This document shows positions 36,371 through 45,276 of a stretch of 64,000 bases of DNA, piece after piece (within the stretch, counting starts at the first letter, position 1; the number at the start of each line of letters is the position of its first letter). Origin of the DNA: Chitinophaga parva. GTDB lineage: Bacteria; Bacteroidota; Bacteroidia; Chitinophagales; Chitinophagaceae. The position numbers and the translations under genes were made by a program. The notes under the pieces were generated by a model, which saw only the letters and a list, made by a program, of their open reading frames with translations, ran no database searches and was not told the DNA's origin. The stretch is from assembly GCF_003071345.1 (NCBI RefSeq), contig NZ_QCYK01000002.1, positions 1,178,001 through 1,242,000 of the forward strand. Direction: 5' to 3'.

Positions 36371-36441
36371 TAGTCCACGCAGGATGGGGATGTAAGCTCA
36401 CCATCCATGTTGCCTGGCTGGTCACCAGCGGGTGTGGACTA
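36371..36441 (-). ncRNA. Putative three-way-junction RNA element before the GNAT gene
   Basis: The 151-bp gap between the SRPBCC and GNAT genes has nested inverted repeats: an outer 8-bp stem TAGTCCAC (36371-36378) with GTGGACTA (36434-36441), an inner stem GGATGG (36382-36387) with CCATCC (36401-36406), and a tight hairpin GCTGGT-C-ACCAGC (36417-36429). On the minus strand the outer stem is followed by CATTTTTT. It could be an unusual terminator of the SRPBCC gene or a leader element of the GNAT gene. No known riboswitch class was recognised. Confidence 0.35.
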
Positions 36442-36468
36442 ACCCCGGACGTCTTAGACGGGAGCAGG

Positions 36469-36849
36469 CTATTCTTCATAAAATTCCCGCAGGGCACCCA
36501 TGTATACGTCTTTCCAGCCTTCCATGATGTCGTTGTAATCTTCATCAGGAATGTTGGTGTGGCGCACTTCAATGTCTGTGCCTTTTTTAGATGGGTGCAG
36601 CAGCAGGGTTACGATGGACGCGGGTTCCTGGTCGCCAAAGTACCATTCCTGCACGATCTTGTGCGGCTCTTCAAACTCCAGGTTGCGGCCCACGATGGCT
36701 TCTTCCCACAGGGAGAACTCACTGCCTGGTTCTTCACTCATTACCGCTTCTTCACCACTCCACAGGCGGATGGTGGCTGGTGTTACCAGCGCGCGGTATA
36801 CTTCTTCCGGCGGGGCCGGTATAATGAAATGTGCTTTGTAGTCTTTCAT
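36469..36849 (-). CDS. SRPBCC/AHSA1-like domain protein
   Basis: The 126-aa protein fits the START/SRPBCC fold of the AHSA1 type: opening FIIPAPPEEVYRALVTPATIRLWSGEEAVMSEEPGSEFSLWEEAIVGRN, and closing MEGWKDVYMGALREFYEE, where the W and helix at the C-terminus are typical. Such small proteins bind hydrophobic ligands or assist proteins in the cytoplasm; no specific role is evident. It is divergent from the GH43 gene. Confidence 0.85.
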   Translation of the reverse strand: MKDYKAHFIIPAPPEEVYRALVTPATIRLWSGEEAVMSEEPGSEFSLWEEAIVGRNLEFEEPHKIVQEWYFGDQEPASIVTLLLHPSKKGTDIEVRHTNIPDEDYNDIMEGWKDVYMGALREFYEE

Positions 36850-36960
36850 AGGAGCGAAGGTAGTGATTTGGTGAAAAAATCAGCCGGCACGCTTTTCACT
36901 TGCGGCTCCGCCTGTTTTTTCCTACTTTTCTGCCATCTTTTATTCCAGAACCAAGGATTA

Positions 36961-37950
36961 ATGAAAAAAATCATGCTGATCGCTTCGCTGGCAGCCCTCG
37001 CTGCCCCGGCGTTTGCGCAAAAAACAACGGACAAAAAAACATCGGGCAATCCCATTTTCCCAGGGTGGTATGCAGACCCGGAGGCAGCCATGATCAAAGG
37101 CCAGGCCTGGGTATTCCCCACCACGTCAGACAAATACGGGAAACAGGTTTTCTTTGATGCCTATTCCTCCCCGGACCTGGTACATTGGACCAGGCACCCG
37201 GATATCCTGGATACCGCGGCCGTGAAATGGGCCCACCGCGCCATGTGGGCGCCGGCCTTTGTGCAAAAGGATGGCAAATATTATTTCTTCTTTGCTGCCA
37301 ATGATATCCAGAACGATAACCAGGAAGGCGGCATTGGCGTAGCCGTGGCAGACAAGCCGGAAGGCCCCTATAAAGATTACCTGGGCAAGCCCCTGGTGGA
37401 TAAATTTTACAACGGCGCCCAACCCATTGACCAGACCGTGTTCCAGGATAAGGATGGCAAATTTTACTTGATCTATGGAGGCTGGGGCCATTGCAATATT
37501 GCGCAACTGAAGCCCGACTTCACCGGCTTTATCCCGTTTGAAGACGGTACCACCTTCCGCTCCATTACGCCGGAAGGCTACGTGGAAGGCCCTTTCATGA
37601 TCTACCGCAACGGCAAGTATTATTTTATGTGGTCTGAAGGCGGCTGGACCGGCCCCGATTATTCCGTGGCATACGCCATAGCGGATTCCCCGCTGGGCCC
37701 CTTCAAGCGCATTGGCAAGATCCTGCAACAGGACCCTAAGATCGCCACCGGCGCCGGCCACCACTCTGTGCTCAAAGGCCCCGGCAAGGACCAATGGTTC
37801 ATCGTGTACCACCGCCGCCCTCTCACGGAAACGGATGGTAACCACCGTGAAACCTGTATCGATAAAATGGAGTTTGATGAGAATGGCCTTATCAAGCCTG
37901 TGAAGATCACCAACGAAGGTGTACCTTTAACGAAGTTTTCTAAAAAGTAA
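36961..37950 (+). CDS. Glycoside hydrolase family 43 protein
   Basis: A 329-aa secreted protein starting at MKKIMLIASLAA (36961) with a signal peptide ending AFAQ; the frame is open further upstream but that part overlaps the SRPBCC gene antisense. GH43 catalytic positions are visible: general base Asp39 in GWYADPE, pKa-modulating Asp157 in QPIDQTVF, and general acid Glu209 in VEGPFMI. The fold is a single five-bladed beta-propeller with no extra module. GH43 members act on arabinose- or xylose-containing (or galactan) glycans; the substrate cannot be fixed. It is a single gene, not in a PUL. Confidence 0.9.
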   Translation: MKKIMLIASLAALAAPAFAQKTTDKKTSGNPIFPGWYADPEAAMIKGQAWVFPTTSDKYGKQVFFDAYSSPDLVHWTRHPDILDTAAVKWAHRAMWAPAFVQKDGKYYFFFAANDIQNDNQEGGIGVAVADKPEGPYKDYLGKPLVDKFYNGAQPIDQTVFQDKDGKFYLIYGGWGHCNIAQLKPDFTGFIPFEDGTTFRSITPEGYVEGPFMIYRNGKYYFMWSEGGWTGPDYSVAYAIADSPLGPFKRIGKILQQDPKIATGAGHHSVLKGPGKDQWFIVYHRRPLTETDGNHRETCIDKMEFDENGLIKPVKITNEGVPLTKFSKK

Positions 37951-37975
37951 AAGGAGGTTGGGTATTATGTAGTAT

Positions 37976-38013
37976 GTACAACGTACAACGTACAACGTAC
38001 AACGTACAACGTA
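37976..38013. repeat. Heptamer tandem repeat (GTACAAC)
   Basis: Five perfect copies of the 7-bp unit GTACAAC (37976-38010) plus a partial GTA, followed by a T run, lie between the GH43 stop and the nucleosidase start (38071), 57 bp before the start codon. Perfect short tandem repeats in a promoter position may vary in copy number between cells. Confidence 0.95.
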
Positions 38014-38070
38014 TTTTTTACTGGTGGAAAAATGTACTTACTGCATAATACCTGCTGCCTGTATTTCAAT

Positions 38071-38661
38071 ATGACCAAACTACCTGCCGAACTGCTTTCC
38101 AACCCGCTGTATGTTTTTGCGCTGGCTGCGGAAGCCGCTGAAGAATTTGCGCATGTGCCTGCCTTGTTTGTAGGAGTAGGCAAGGTGCATGCTGCCTATC
38201 ACCTCATGAAACGCATTGCGGAGAATAAACCGAGCATCATTATTAACCTGGGCTCTGCGGGCAGCCATACTTTTTCGCGGGGAGAGGTGGTGTGCTGTAC
38301 CCGCTTTGTGCAGCGGGACATGGATGTGAGGGCCCTGGGGTATGAAAAATACCAGACGCCCTTCTCCGAGCATCCGCCGGTATTGCATTACGGGCTGGCT
38401 GCAAAGGGGCTACCAGAGGGCATTTGCGGCACTGGTGATAGTTTTGAGACCAACCACAGCACAGATGATTACAATGTCATAGATATGGAGGCCTTTCCGC
38501 TGGCCTGGATAGCCGCGCAGGAACATATTCCCTTCCTTTGCCTCAAGTATATCTCTGATGGCGCTAATGGGGACGCCGGTGAAGACTGGACCACCATGGT
38601 GCATCATGCGGCCGCTGCGCTGAAAAGCAAGATGACCAGGCTGGAGATCAATCCACAATAA
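38071..38661 (+). CDS. Nucleosidase (MTA/SAH-nucleosidase-like phosphorylase fold)
   Basis: The 196-aa protein starts at MTKLPAELL (38071). It fits the purine/uridine phosphorylase superfamily in the MTA/SAH nucleosidase branch: VGVGKVHAAYHLMKRI and INLGSAGSH near the N-terminus, and NVIDMEAFPLAWIA, the DMEAF/A ribose-binding motif, near the end. The protein is shorter than E. coli MtnN (232 aa). It should release a base from a 5'-modified nucleoside; substrates such as methylthioadenosine, SAH or futalosine cannot be told apart. Its 3' end overlaps the converging DUF4838 gene by 14 bp. Confidence 0.85.
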   Translation: MTKLPAELLSNPLYVFALAAEAAEEFAHVPALFVGVGKVHAAYHLMKRIAENKPSIIINLGSAGSHTFSRGEVVCCTRFVQRDMDVRALGYEKYQTPFSEHPPVLHYGLAAKGLPEGICGTGDSFETNHSTDDYNVIDMEAFPLAWIAAQEHIPFLCLKYISDGANGDAGEDWTTMVHHAAAALKSKMTRLEINPQ

Positions 38662-40882
38662 TTTCATCAAAACAAATAGCGGGTGCGTGGGAAGAACCGC
38701 GCCACTCCGGCAATACATCCGGGCAACTGGCCTGCAGGCGGAGGTAGTGGGTGCTTACAGGTTGGGGCAGTTTAAACTGCAACACTTTTATCTGCGCTTT
38801 TCCATCGTCAGTATCTTCCAGCATGGGCGAAAGCTTTTGTGTGGCAATAGTAGTGAAATGCACACCATCGTCAGATACCTGCAACGCAGCATCTACGGGC
38901 CTTACAATGAAGTGGCGCACATCTTCCAGGTACTGGGTTTGCACGCTGCTGAAGGTAAGGGATTGCTCAATGGTGGCATCTAAATGCTGGCGCTGGAAAT
39001 ACAACCAGTTAAAGCTGTAGTCCGTAGTGCCCAGGGCCCCGTCTGTAAGGCTGGCAGCCCCGCGGGTCATGTAGTCCTGGGAAAAAGGCGTGGCCACTTT
39101 TACCGGGGCATTCAGTGCTTTATTAGGCATCCACACGGTGTTGATGCGCTCTTTCCATTCATTATTATATTGCTCCGGTGTAAGGCCGCCTTCTGCCATT
39201 TCCTTTACACCAAAACGGAGGCAGCGGTCGTAGAAGCTGCTGATCCTGCCCTGCCACTCCGGCTTTACGGGATGGTCATTATTGTCTGCAACCCGGTAGC
39301 CTCCTTCCTGTATGCCATAGAACAACGATTGCTGCAGCATGGTGTAATCCAATGCCAGCCTGGTTTTCCAGACATGCTCCGCATAAGGGGCTTCATTGCC
39401 CGCTGCCTGTTCGGCTTTGTCCAACAGGGCGGTATACCGGGCCATGTTTGCAGGGGAGAGGTAGTCATTCACATTATTTACCGGGCTGCCATAAATATCC
39501 AGCTTTACCTGGCCTGCCTTCACGGCGTTGCTGAGTGCATCTGCATAATCTTTTACCAGGGCACCTGCTTTGCCGTAATAGCCTTTAAAAAATTCTCTTT
39601 TCAATGTTGCTACATCTGCCTGCGGGTCCCAGAGCAGGGCGGCCTGCAGGTAACTGTTCCACGCAGCCATATCGCCATAGGTATCGCCACTGCCTTGTGA
39701 GAATACGCCCTGCACACCCTGGCTGGCAAAGTACTGCAGGTTAGGCTGCAGGTTTTCGTAATCGGGGAAAGGGGCCAGGTAGTTGGTGAACTGGGTGGTA
39801 TAGTCCCACACAAACAGGTGACTGCCCAGCGCTTTCCAGTCCTGCAAATGCTTGCGGAAGGCCGCTGCGCTGGGCTCCTGGGCAAGGGGCACGCCACGGT
39901 AGGCGTCTATGCTGCTTACAAAAATATACACGTTATCCGCCGGCGGTGTGTGTGGCGCCTGCGCCGTGTAGCCATAGGCCAGCGTGGTAAAGCGCTGCTG
40001 GGGAAAGCGGGCCGCCAGCTTATTCACAAAGCGGATGAGGCTCCCGGCAGGGCTGCCTTCTGCTGCATCTGCTTTTTTACAAATATCACAGGTGCAATAG
40101 TTGTTATTGTCTTCCGGGGCAATGGACCAGTAGAGCGCGTCCGGGTTGTGTTGAATCGCTTTGTCCAGGTAGGCTACCACCGCATCGTACACCGCCTGGT
40201 TGCTTAAGCATAGCTGCATGGGCTGGCGCTTGCCATTCACCTGTGAATAATATTCGGGGTGCGCTTTGAAATACACCTCCGGGGGCAGCATCTTAAAGAA
40301 GGAATGTCCCCACAGGCCCCAGAGATCATCCAGCTGCTGCAAGCCATGCCAGGAGAGGTATTCCGGGTCCTGCGATGCGGGGTAATAACTCTGGCGGTAT
40401 ATAAATGCCGGGTGCTGCGCATCCCGCATATTAGCGCGGAGGTGGAGGCGTTGCTCCCTTGGCGTATAGGCGGTACCGTTATCAAACTTCTTACAGCCAA
40501 AATAAGTATCCAGCAAATGATATACGCCGTACACGATGCCCTGGCCACTGCCGCCGCGGATGTACACGTTCTTTGCATCCGTACGGATCACGAAGCCTTC
40601 CGGGGGGATCTTTTCCGGGGTACCGGCCTCTGTAGCGCCTATGTAAATGCCGGCACCGGTTACCGCCGGGCCTTCCGTGGCAATGGGCAGCTTTACACCG
40701 CTGATGCGTTGCACATAATCCTGCAGTATGTTGGCGGCCTTTTGCGCTGCCCTGGTAGGTTGCGCAGGCAGCAGCAACTGGTAATTACTTTTCCCATGGT
40801 CTGTGAGTACCAGTTCATCACCGGCACTTTTGCAGGAAGTGGTGAGTAACAATAAGCAGAGCAGGAAGGCAGGTTTCATCAT
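38648..40882 (-). CDS. DUF4838 domain lipoprotein, likely glycoside hydrolase
   Basis: The 744-aa protein has a lipobox (LTTSC, Cys17), an N-terminal alpha-glucuronidase/GH20-like small domain (ISGVKLPIATEGPAV, GIYIGAT, IRGGSGQGIVYGVYHLLD), a central DUF4838 TIM-barrel-like domain with the usual NNYCTCDICKKAD Cys cluster, and a C-terminal beta-sandwich (LRLQASCPDVLPEWRGS). DUF4838 proteins are predicted carbohydrate-active enzymes of unknown activity. The start is the ATG at 40882 or 40879; the stop of the TPR/barrel gene (40886) lies only 3 bp away, so the two are translated together. The context suggests action on the exported polysaccharide. Confidence 0.85.
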   Translation of the reverse strand: MMKPAFLLCLLLLTTSCKSAGDELVLTDHGKSNYQLLLPAQPTRAAQKAANILQDYVQRISGVKLPIATEGPAVTGAGIYIGATEAGTPEKIPPEGFVIRTDAKNVYIRGGSGQGIVYGVYHLLDTYFGCKKFDNGTAYTPREQRLHLRANMRDAQHPAFIYRQSYYPASQDPEYLSWHGLQQLDDLWGLWGHSFFKMLPPEVYFKAHPEYYSQVNGKRQPMQLCLSNQAVYDAVVAYLDKAIQHNPDALYWSIAPEDNNNYCTCDICKKADAAEGSPAGSLIRFVNKLAARFPQQRFTTLAYGYTAQAPHTPPADNVYIFVSSIDAYRGVPLAQEPSAAAFRKHLQDWKALGSHLFVWDYTTQFTNYLAPFPDYENLQPNLQYFASQGVQGVFSQGSGDTYGDMAAWNSYLQAALLWDPQADVATLKREFFKGYYGKAGALVKDYADALSNAVKAGQVKLDIYGSPVNNVNDYLSPANMARYTALLDKAEQAAGNEAPYAEHVWKTRLALDYTMLQQSLFYGIQEGGYRVADNNDHPVKPEWQGRISSFYDRCLRFGVKEMAEGGLTPEQYNNEWKERINTVWMPNKALNAPVKVATPFSQDYMTRGAASLTDGALGTTDYSFNWLYFQRQHLDATIEQSLTFSSVQTQYLEDVRHFIVRPVDAALQVSDDGVHFTTIATQKLSPMLEDTDDGKAQIKVLQFKLPQPVSTHYLRLQASCPDVLPEWRGSSHAPAICFDEIIVD

Positions 40883-40885
40883 CAC

Positions 40886-43744
40886 TTAGAATTTACGCAG
40901 CAGGGTGAAGTAAAGGTCGTACTGGTTCTGGAACTGGCTGTCGCTGATTTTCTGGTTGATCCACATGGCGTTGACGCCAACGGTGGTCCGGAAGCGGAAG
41001 GTCTTCTGGAAACCCGCGCCCACACTGCGGGTGAGCAGGCCTACCAGTTGCGGAAAAGCAATGAGGCGGCTGCGGTCGTCCGGAGAGGTACCCAGGGCGG
41101 CCACAAAGGAAATATAATCCTGCTGCCGGTTCATGTAATAACGTGTGGTAAGGTTGAAAGAAGTATACAGGCTGCCGTCTTCACTGATCAGGTACGTACG
41201 GAAGTTGGCCCAGAAATCATGAATGCTTTTGGCAATGGACACCACGCCGGACATACTGTTGGTACTGTCTGCGTGCAGGTAGCGCGCCCCGATCTCGCCT
41301 TCAAAGCCGTGCGGGAAGGTGTGGAACAGGGAATACGCGGCCCTTACCTGCGGGAATGCCAGGCCGTTGGAACCGGTTAGCAGCGCGTAGGAATAGGTCT
41401 TGGCGGAATGGTTGTAATACAGTTCTGCTTCACCCTGTATACCGGTACCCTCCTGGCGCCCGGCATAGCCCACGCGGAAAGCGTAGCTGCCCTTTTTGAT
41501 GTAGTGCCGGTATTCCAGCGTGGCCACGTTATAGTGGTCATTGTTGTAGTCATACGTACTGTTCAGGTAGTACATGCCAAACTGGTCGTGGAGCCCCTTG
41601 CTTTGCAGGAAGTCTGCATACTCACGATGGTCCGTGGTGGGTGCGCTTTGCTGCAGGGAGTCTGCCGCCAGTGCGGCTGCTGTATAATCTTTCCGCGCTT
41701 CCAGCACATTGGCGCGTTTCTCTAAAAAGGCGATGCTGGTGGGATAGGCGCGGATGCCCCGGTCAATGTAAGGCAGCGCACTATCCGGCTGCTGCTTGCC
41801 GAGCCATGCATTGGCGGTGTAGAGCAATGCCAGGGAATCCTTTGGGCGCAAGGCCAGTACTTTTTCATACTGGGCCAGGGCGCTGTCTGGCTGCTGGCTG
41901 CGGCGGAAGCTATCCCCCCGTGCCATCAGTGTTTCCGTATAGGCGTTCCGGTATTTGAGCGTGTAAGGGTAGCGTTCCATGAGGGATTGTTCTATGGCCG
42001 CCGCTTCATCATAGCGTTGCAGTGTTTGCAGGATGGACGCTTTTTTAAGCAGCAGTTCCCGGTCGCCCGGGTAAGTGGTGAGTGCCTGGTCAGCATAGTT
42101 CAATGCGCTGTCTGGCCGGCCTGCGCCACTTTCCAGGTTAATGAGGTAATTGAGGGCATCCAGGTTATTGGGTTGCTGGGCCAGCACCTGTTGCAGCTGG
42201 GTGCGGGCCAGGTCATAGTCTTCCGCCTGCATAAGGATACGGCCTGCCGCCAGTTGCTGATCCGCCAGGGTAGTGCTGTAGGCGGCATTGCCAGGATGGA
42301 CGGCCAGCAGTTGCCGGGTTACCTGTGCTGCTTCTTCATAGCGGCCGGCATCTGAGAGGATGGATGCTTCCTTGCTGAGCAATGCTTCATCATTGGGATA
42401 TTGCTGCAAGGCCTTCTGCACGGTGAGCAGGGCATTGTCAGTTTGCTTTAACGCGATGTAGCAGTTCACGAGGTTATTAAGCGCATCCCGGTCGCCGGGT
42501 GCGGCGCTCAGCGCGTCTTCAAATTCCTGCAATGCCAGGGTGTATTGTTGCTGGCCCAGGTAATAGCGGCCGCTGGCATTTTTCAATTGCGCGGTGCGCT
42601 GGGCCCAGCTGCTGTTGCGGGTTTGTTGCCACAGTTGCCGGGCTATCTGCGCGGCTTCCGGGTATTTGTTCACATGCTCCAGCATATCCACCTTTTGCCC
42701 TAATAACACCGGGTCGTTGGATCTTGTTCTAAGGCCGCGGTTTATCCAGCCCAGCGCTTCTTCATATGCGCCCCTGGCCACGGTAAGGCCTATCACTTTT
42801 TGCAGGGCCTCGCTGTTATTGGGCTCTTTTTCCAGCACGGAGAGGTAAAGCATGTACGGATCAATATTGCTGTAGTATGCGGCTGCTTCCAGGCGCAGGC
42901 TGTTTTCCAGTTGCGCTGCTTTGGCATCGTTCGGGTATTTATTGCGGATGGTTTGCAGCGTGGCCAGTGCATCGGCATAGCGGTGGGTTTCCTGCTGGAT
43001 GCCCAGTTTGCGCATAAGCAGTTCGTAGCTGTTGGGCTGCGTTGCCAGTGCGGCATTGACGCGGATCAGCGCTGCATCATAATCTTCATTTTTCAGGTAA
43101 AGGCCCAGCACCGCGGTACTGGCTTCTGCATTGGCGGGCTCGGCCTCCAGCACCTTTTCGTAGGCCATGCGGGAAAGAATGGGATTGCCGTTTTTTGCAT
43201 AGGCACCGCCCGTGTAAAGGTAGTGGTCTATGTAGGCGCGGTTGATCACACTGTCGTCCGGGTGCCGCGCCCACAGCTCTTCTGCGTAGGCATTGGCCTT
43301 ACCAAACTGCTGCGCATTATCCAGTACCCCCAGTTTTTTAATAGCCAGTTCCCGGTCCCGGGGAAAATAATACAGGGCTTCGTCCACGTAGCACACCGCG
43401 TCGTCCTGCCTGGACATGGCTGTGGCACTATTGATGGCATAGAAGTAGGCATCACGGTTGCGGGGATTGGCTGCCAGGATGCGCTGTAGCATGGGCAGGG
43501 CTTCCTGGGGGCGGTTTTGCAGCAGGAGCAGCCTGGCCTTCAGGGTCTGGTAATCCGTGTTTTTAGGCGCCAGCCGGATGGCTTCATCGATCTGCCGGGT
43601 GGCCGCTGCGTACTGCCCCGCGCGGGTTTGGGCCAGGGCGCTGGTGTAAAGGGCGTCCGGGTCCTGTGATTTTTTGAACAATTGTGCCTGCGCAGTGGTT
43701 ACCACGCAGCAACAAAATAATAGGATGTAACAGGATCTTTTCAT
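40886..43744 (-). CDS. TPR protein with C-terminal YaiO-type outer-membrane barrel
   Basis: The protein of about 952 aa begins with a signal peptide (ILLFCCCVVTTAQAQ), continues with some fifteen tetratricopeptide-like repeats (residues about 30-690; for instance QYAAATRQIDEAIRLAPKN, and PDSALAQYEKVLALRPKDS), and ends in a barrel of about 220 residues with alternating strands (YYLNSTYDYNNDHYNVATLEYRHYIKKGSYAFRVGYAGRQ) closing with the terminal FTLLRKF. The TPR-plus-barrel plan is that of PgaA, BcsC and PelB, exporters of synthase-made polysaccharides. It follows two processive GT2 genes, so it is probably the secretion porin with its periplasmic scaffold. Confidence 0.88.
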   Translation of the reverse strand: MKRSCYILLFCCCVVTTAQAQLFKKSQDPDALYTSALAQTRAGQYAAATRQIDEAIRLAPKNTDYQTLKARLLLLQNRPQEALPMLQRILAANPRNRDAYFYAINSATAMSRQDDAVCYVDEALYYFPRDRELAIKKLGVLDNAQQFGKANAYAEELWARHPDDSVINRAYIDHYLYTGGAYAKNGNPILSRMAYEKVLEAEPANAEASTAVLGLYLKNEDYDAALIRVNAALATQPNSYELLMRKLGIQQETHRYADALATLQTIRNKYPNDAKAAQLENSLRLEAAAYYSNIDPYMLYLSVLEKEPNNSEALQKVIGLTVARGAYEEALGWINRGLRTRSNDPVLLGQKVDMLEHVNKYPEAAQIARQLWQQTRNSSWAQRTAQLKNASGRYYLGQQQYTLALQEFEDALSAAPGDRDALNNLVNCYIALKQTDNALLTVQKALQQYPNDEALLSKEASILSDAGRYEEAAQVTRQLLAVHPGNAAYSTTLADQQLAAGRILMQAEDYDLARTQLQQVLAQQPNNLDALNYLINLESGAGRPDSALNYADQALTTYPGDRELLLKKASILQTLQRYDEAAAIEQSLMERYPYTLKYRNAYTETLMARGDSFRRSQQPDSALAQYEKVLALRPKDSLALLYTANAWLGKQQPDSALPYIDRGIRAYPTSIAFLEKRANVLEARKDYTAAALAADSLQQSAPTTDHREYADFLQSKGLHDQFGMYYLNSTYDYNNDHYNVATLEYRHYIKKGSYAFRVGYAGRQEGTGIQGEAELYYNHSAKTYSYALLTGSNGLAFPQVRAAYSLFHTFPHGFEGEIGARYLHADSTNSMSGVVSIAKSIHDFWANFRTYLISEDGSLYTSFNLTTRYYMNRQQDYISFVAALGTSPDDRSRLIAFPQLVGLLTRSVGAGFQKTFRFRTTVGVNAMWINQKISDSQFQNQYDLYFTLLRKF

Positions 43745-43755
43745 CAGCATACAGA

Positions 43756-45249
43756 TTAGGCCGTGGCCACTTTCTTCTTTTGTCCAAAGCCCTGGCGCTG
43801 CATATTGCCCCAGCTGCTTTTCTTACCGGTGAGGAAAAAATAATAACCTCTCAGCGCAAAGAACACGATGAGGGGATGATAGATAAAAGGCTCCAGGAAG
43901 GCCATGAGGGCCAGCCCCAGCACTTCACTCCAGGTCTTGTAGTATCGGTGTGTAAGCTGGTCCCAGCAGATGGCCAGGGTAGTGATCATGACGGAATAGA
44001 GATATACGCCCAGCAATAATATGAGCGCATAACTCCAGTTGATCTCCCCGCGTACGGCATGGTAGATGTAATAGAGGATACCGGCAAACTCGATCACCGG
44101 TGCCAGGAATTCAAAGAATAAATTATAAGGCATTACCACCCATCCCAGTTTGCCATAGCGCGGATTGAAGATCACCTTGCGGTGAATGCTCATCAGCTGT
44201 ATAAGCCCGCGGCCCCAGCGGGTGCGCTGGCGGCTGAAGATCTTCATGTTAGGTGGGCCTTCCGTCCAGCACTGGGAGGTGGGAATGTAGCGGATGGCAT
44301 ACTTCATATCATTGTCCATCATATAGGTGCACATGCGGGTAATGATGTCCATATCTTCCGCAAAGGATTTATGATCATAGCCACCGGCTTTGATGGCAAT
44401 TTCTTTGTCAAACAGGCCCAGGCCGCCGGATACATTAGGCACACAATTGATCATGCTCCAGCCCATTTTACCCAGCACATAAGCGCGGATGTACTCCATT
44501 TCCTGGAAGCGGGGCAGTAACTGGCGGGGCGGGCGCACGCGGGTAATGGTGCCCTCATCTACCTCGCAACTGTTCACCAGGCGCAGGGTGGCGCCGGTGG
44601 CTATCACGCGCACGTTGTCTTCTATCACATGTACATAGCCGCACTCCGGGCAAGGTTCGCCCACCTGGCGGGCTTTCTTGTGCTCCTCGTCCATAAAGGG
44701 TTTGATCATGTACATCAGCGTGTTCTTTTCAATGATGCAGTCCACGTCTGTGCAAAGGAAATAATCAAAGGCGGCGGCATTAATGCCCGCATTGGAAGCA
44801 TCGGCCTTGCTTTTGCCATTCACCTTATCCACCACCAGCAGTTTATCATAACCACTGTTGGTAGACTTAAAGATGCGGCGCACGGGTTGTGTTTTAATGC
44901 GCTCGTTATAGGCAAAGTCTACCTGCACCAGCTGAAATTCATCAATGAGTTTTTGCAACGTATCGTCCGTGCTGCCATCGTTTACAATGATCACTTCAAA
45001 ACGGGGGTAGTTGAGTGTGAGCAGGGAACGCACGTTGGAGATGATGGTGAGGCCTTCATTGAAGGCGGGCGCTATCACGGAAATGCCTGGTGAGATGGAG
45101 GAATAGAGCACCTTGGCATAGTCCGTATAGGCATTGCGCCGGTGATGGCGGCGTATGCCCCGGAAGGAGAGGATGGCCAGCATGGCATAGGCCAGCAGCA
45201 TGCCGCAGCCGTATACGAATACGATATTTTCAAAAATATTCCCTATCAA
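43756..45249 (-). CDS. Processive GT2 glycosyltransferase (polysaccharide synthase) with CPEC insert
   Basis: The 497-aa protein has one N-terminal membrane helix, a GT-A domain and three or more C-terminal helices. Processive GT2 residues are present: Asp91 (VNDGSTDD), D168-x-D170 (TDVD), E298-D299 (AEDMD) and QRTRW (341-345). It likely starts at TTG 45249, with AAGGA five bases upstream and homology to the paralogue's N-terminus; the first ATG is 16 residues in. It differs from its neighbour by an inserted stretch of about 20 residues with a CPEC motif (200-203). Related enzymes make poly-GlcNAc, hyaluronan or cellulose-like chains; the sugar here is unknown. Confidence 0.9.
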   Translation of the reverse strand: MIGNIFENIVFVYGCGMLLAYAMLAILSFRGIRRHHRRNAYTDYAKVLYSSISPGISVIAPAFNEGLTIISNVRSLLTLNYPRFEVIIVNDGSTDDTLQKLIDEFQLVQVDFAYNERIKTQPVRRIFKSTNSGYDKLLVVDKVNGKSKADASNAGINAAAFDYFLCTDVDCIIEKNTLMYMIKPFMDEEHKKARQVGEPCPECGYVHVIEDNVRVIATGATLRLVNSCEVDEGTITRVRPPRQLLPRFQEMEYIRAYVLGKMGWSMINCVPNVSGGLGLFDKEIAIKAGGYDHKSFAEDMDIITRMCTYMMDNDMKYAIRYIPTSQCWTEGPPNMKIFSRQRTRWGRGLIQLMSIHRKVIFNPRYGKLGWVVMPYNLFFEFLAPVIEFAGILYYIYHAVRGEINWSYALILLLGVYLYSVMITTLAICWDQLTHRYYKTWSEVLGLALMAFLEPFIYHPLIVFFALRGYYFFLTGKKSSWGNMQRQGFGQKKKVATA

Positions 45250-45276
45250 GGTAGTCCTTATTTTATGGTCAGTGAT

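Noticed and set aside
36371..36441. tRNA-like folding in the gap between the SRPBCC and GNAT genes
   Set aside because: There is no T-loop sequence (GTTCRANNC), no anticodon stem of 5 bp at the right place and no CCA-like end; the stems fit a three-way junction or terminator better.
37976..38013. CRISPR-like direct repeats
   Set aside because: The unit is only 7 bp with no spacers, so it is a simple tandem repeat.
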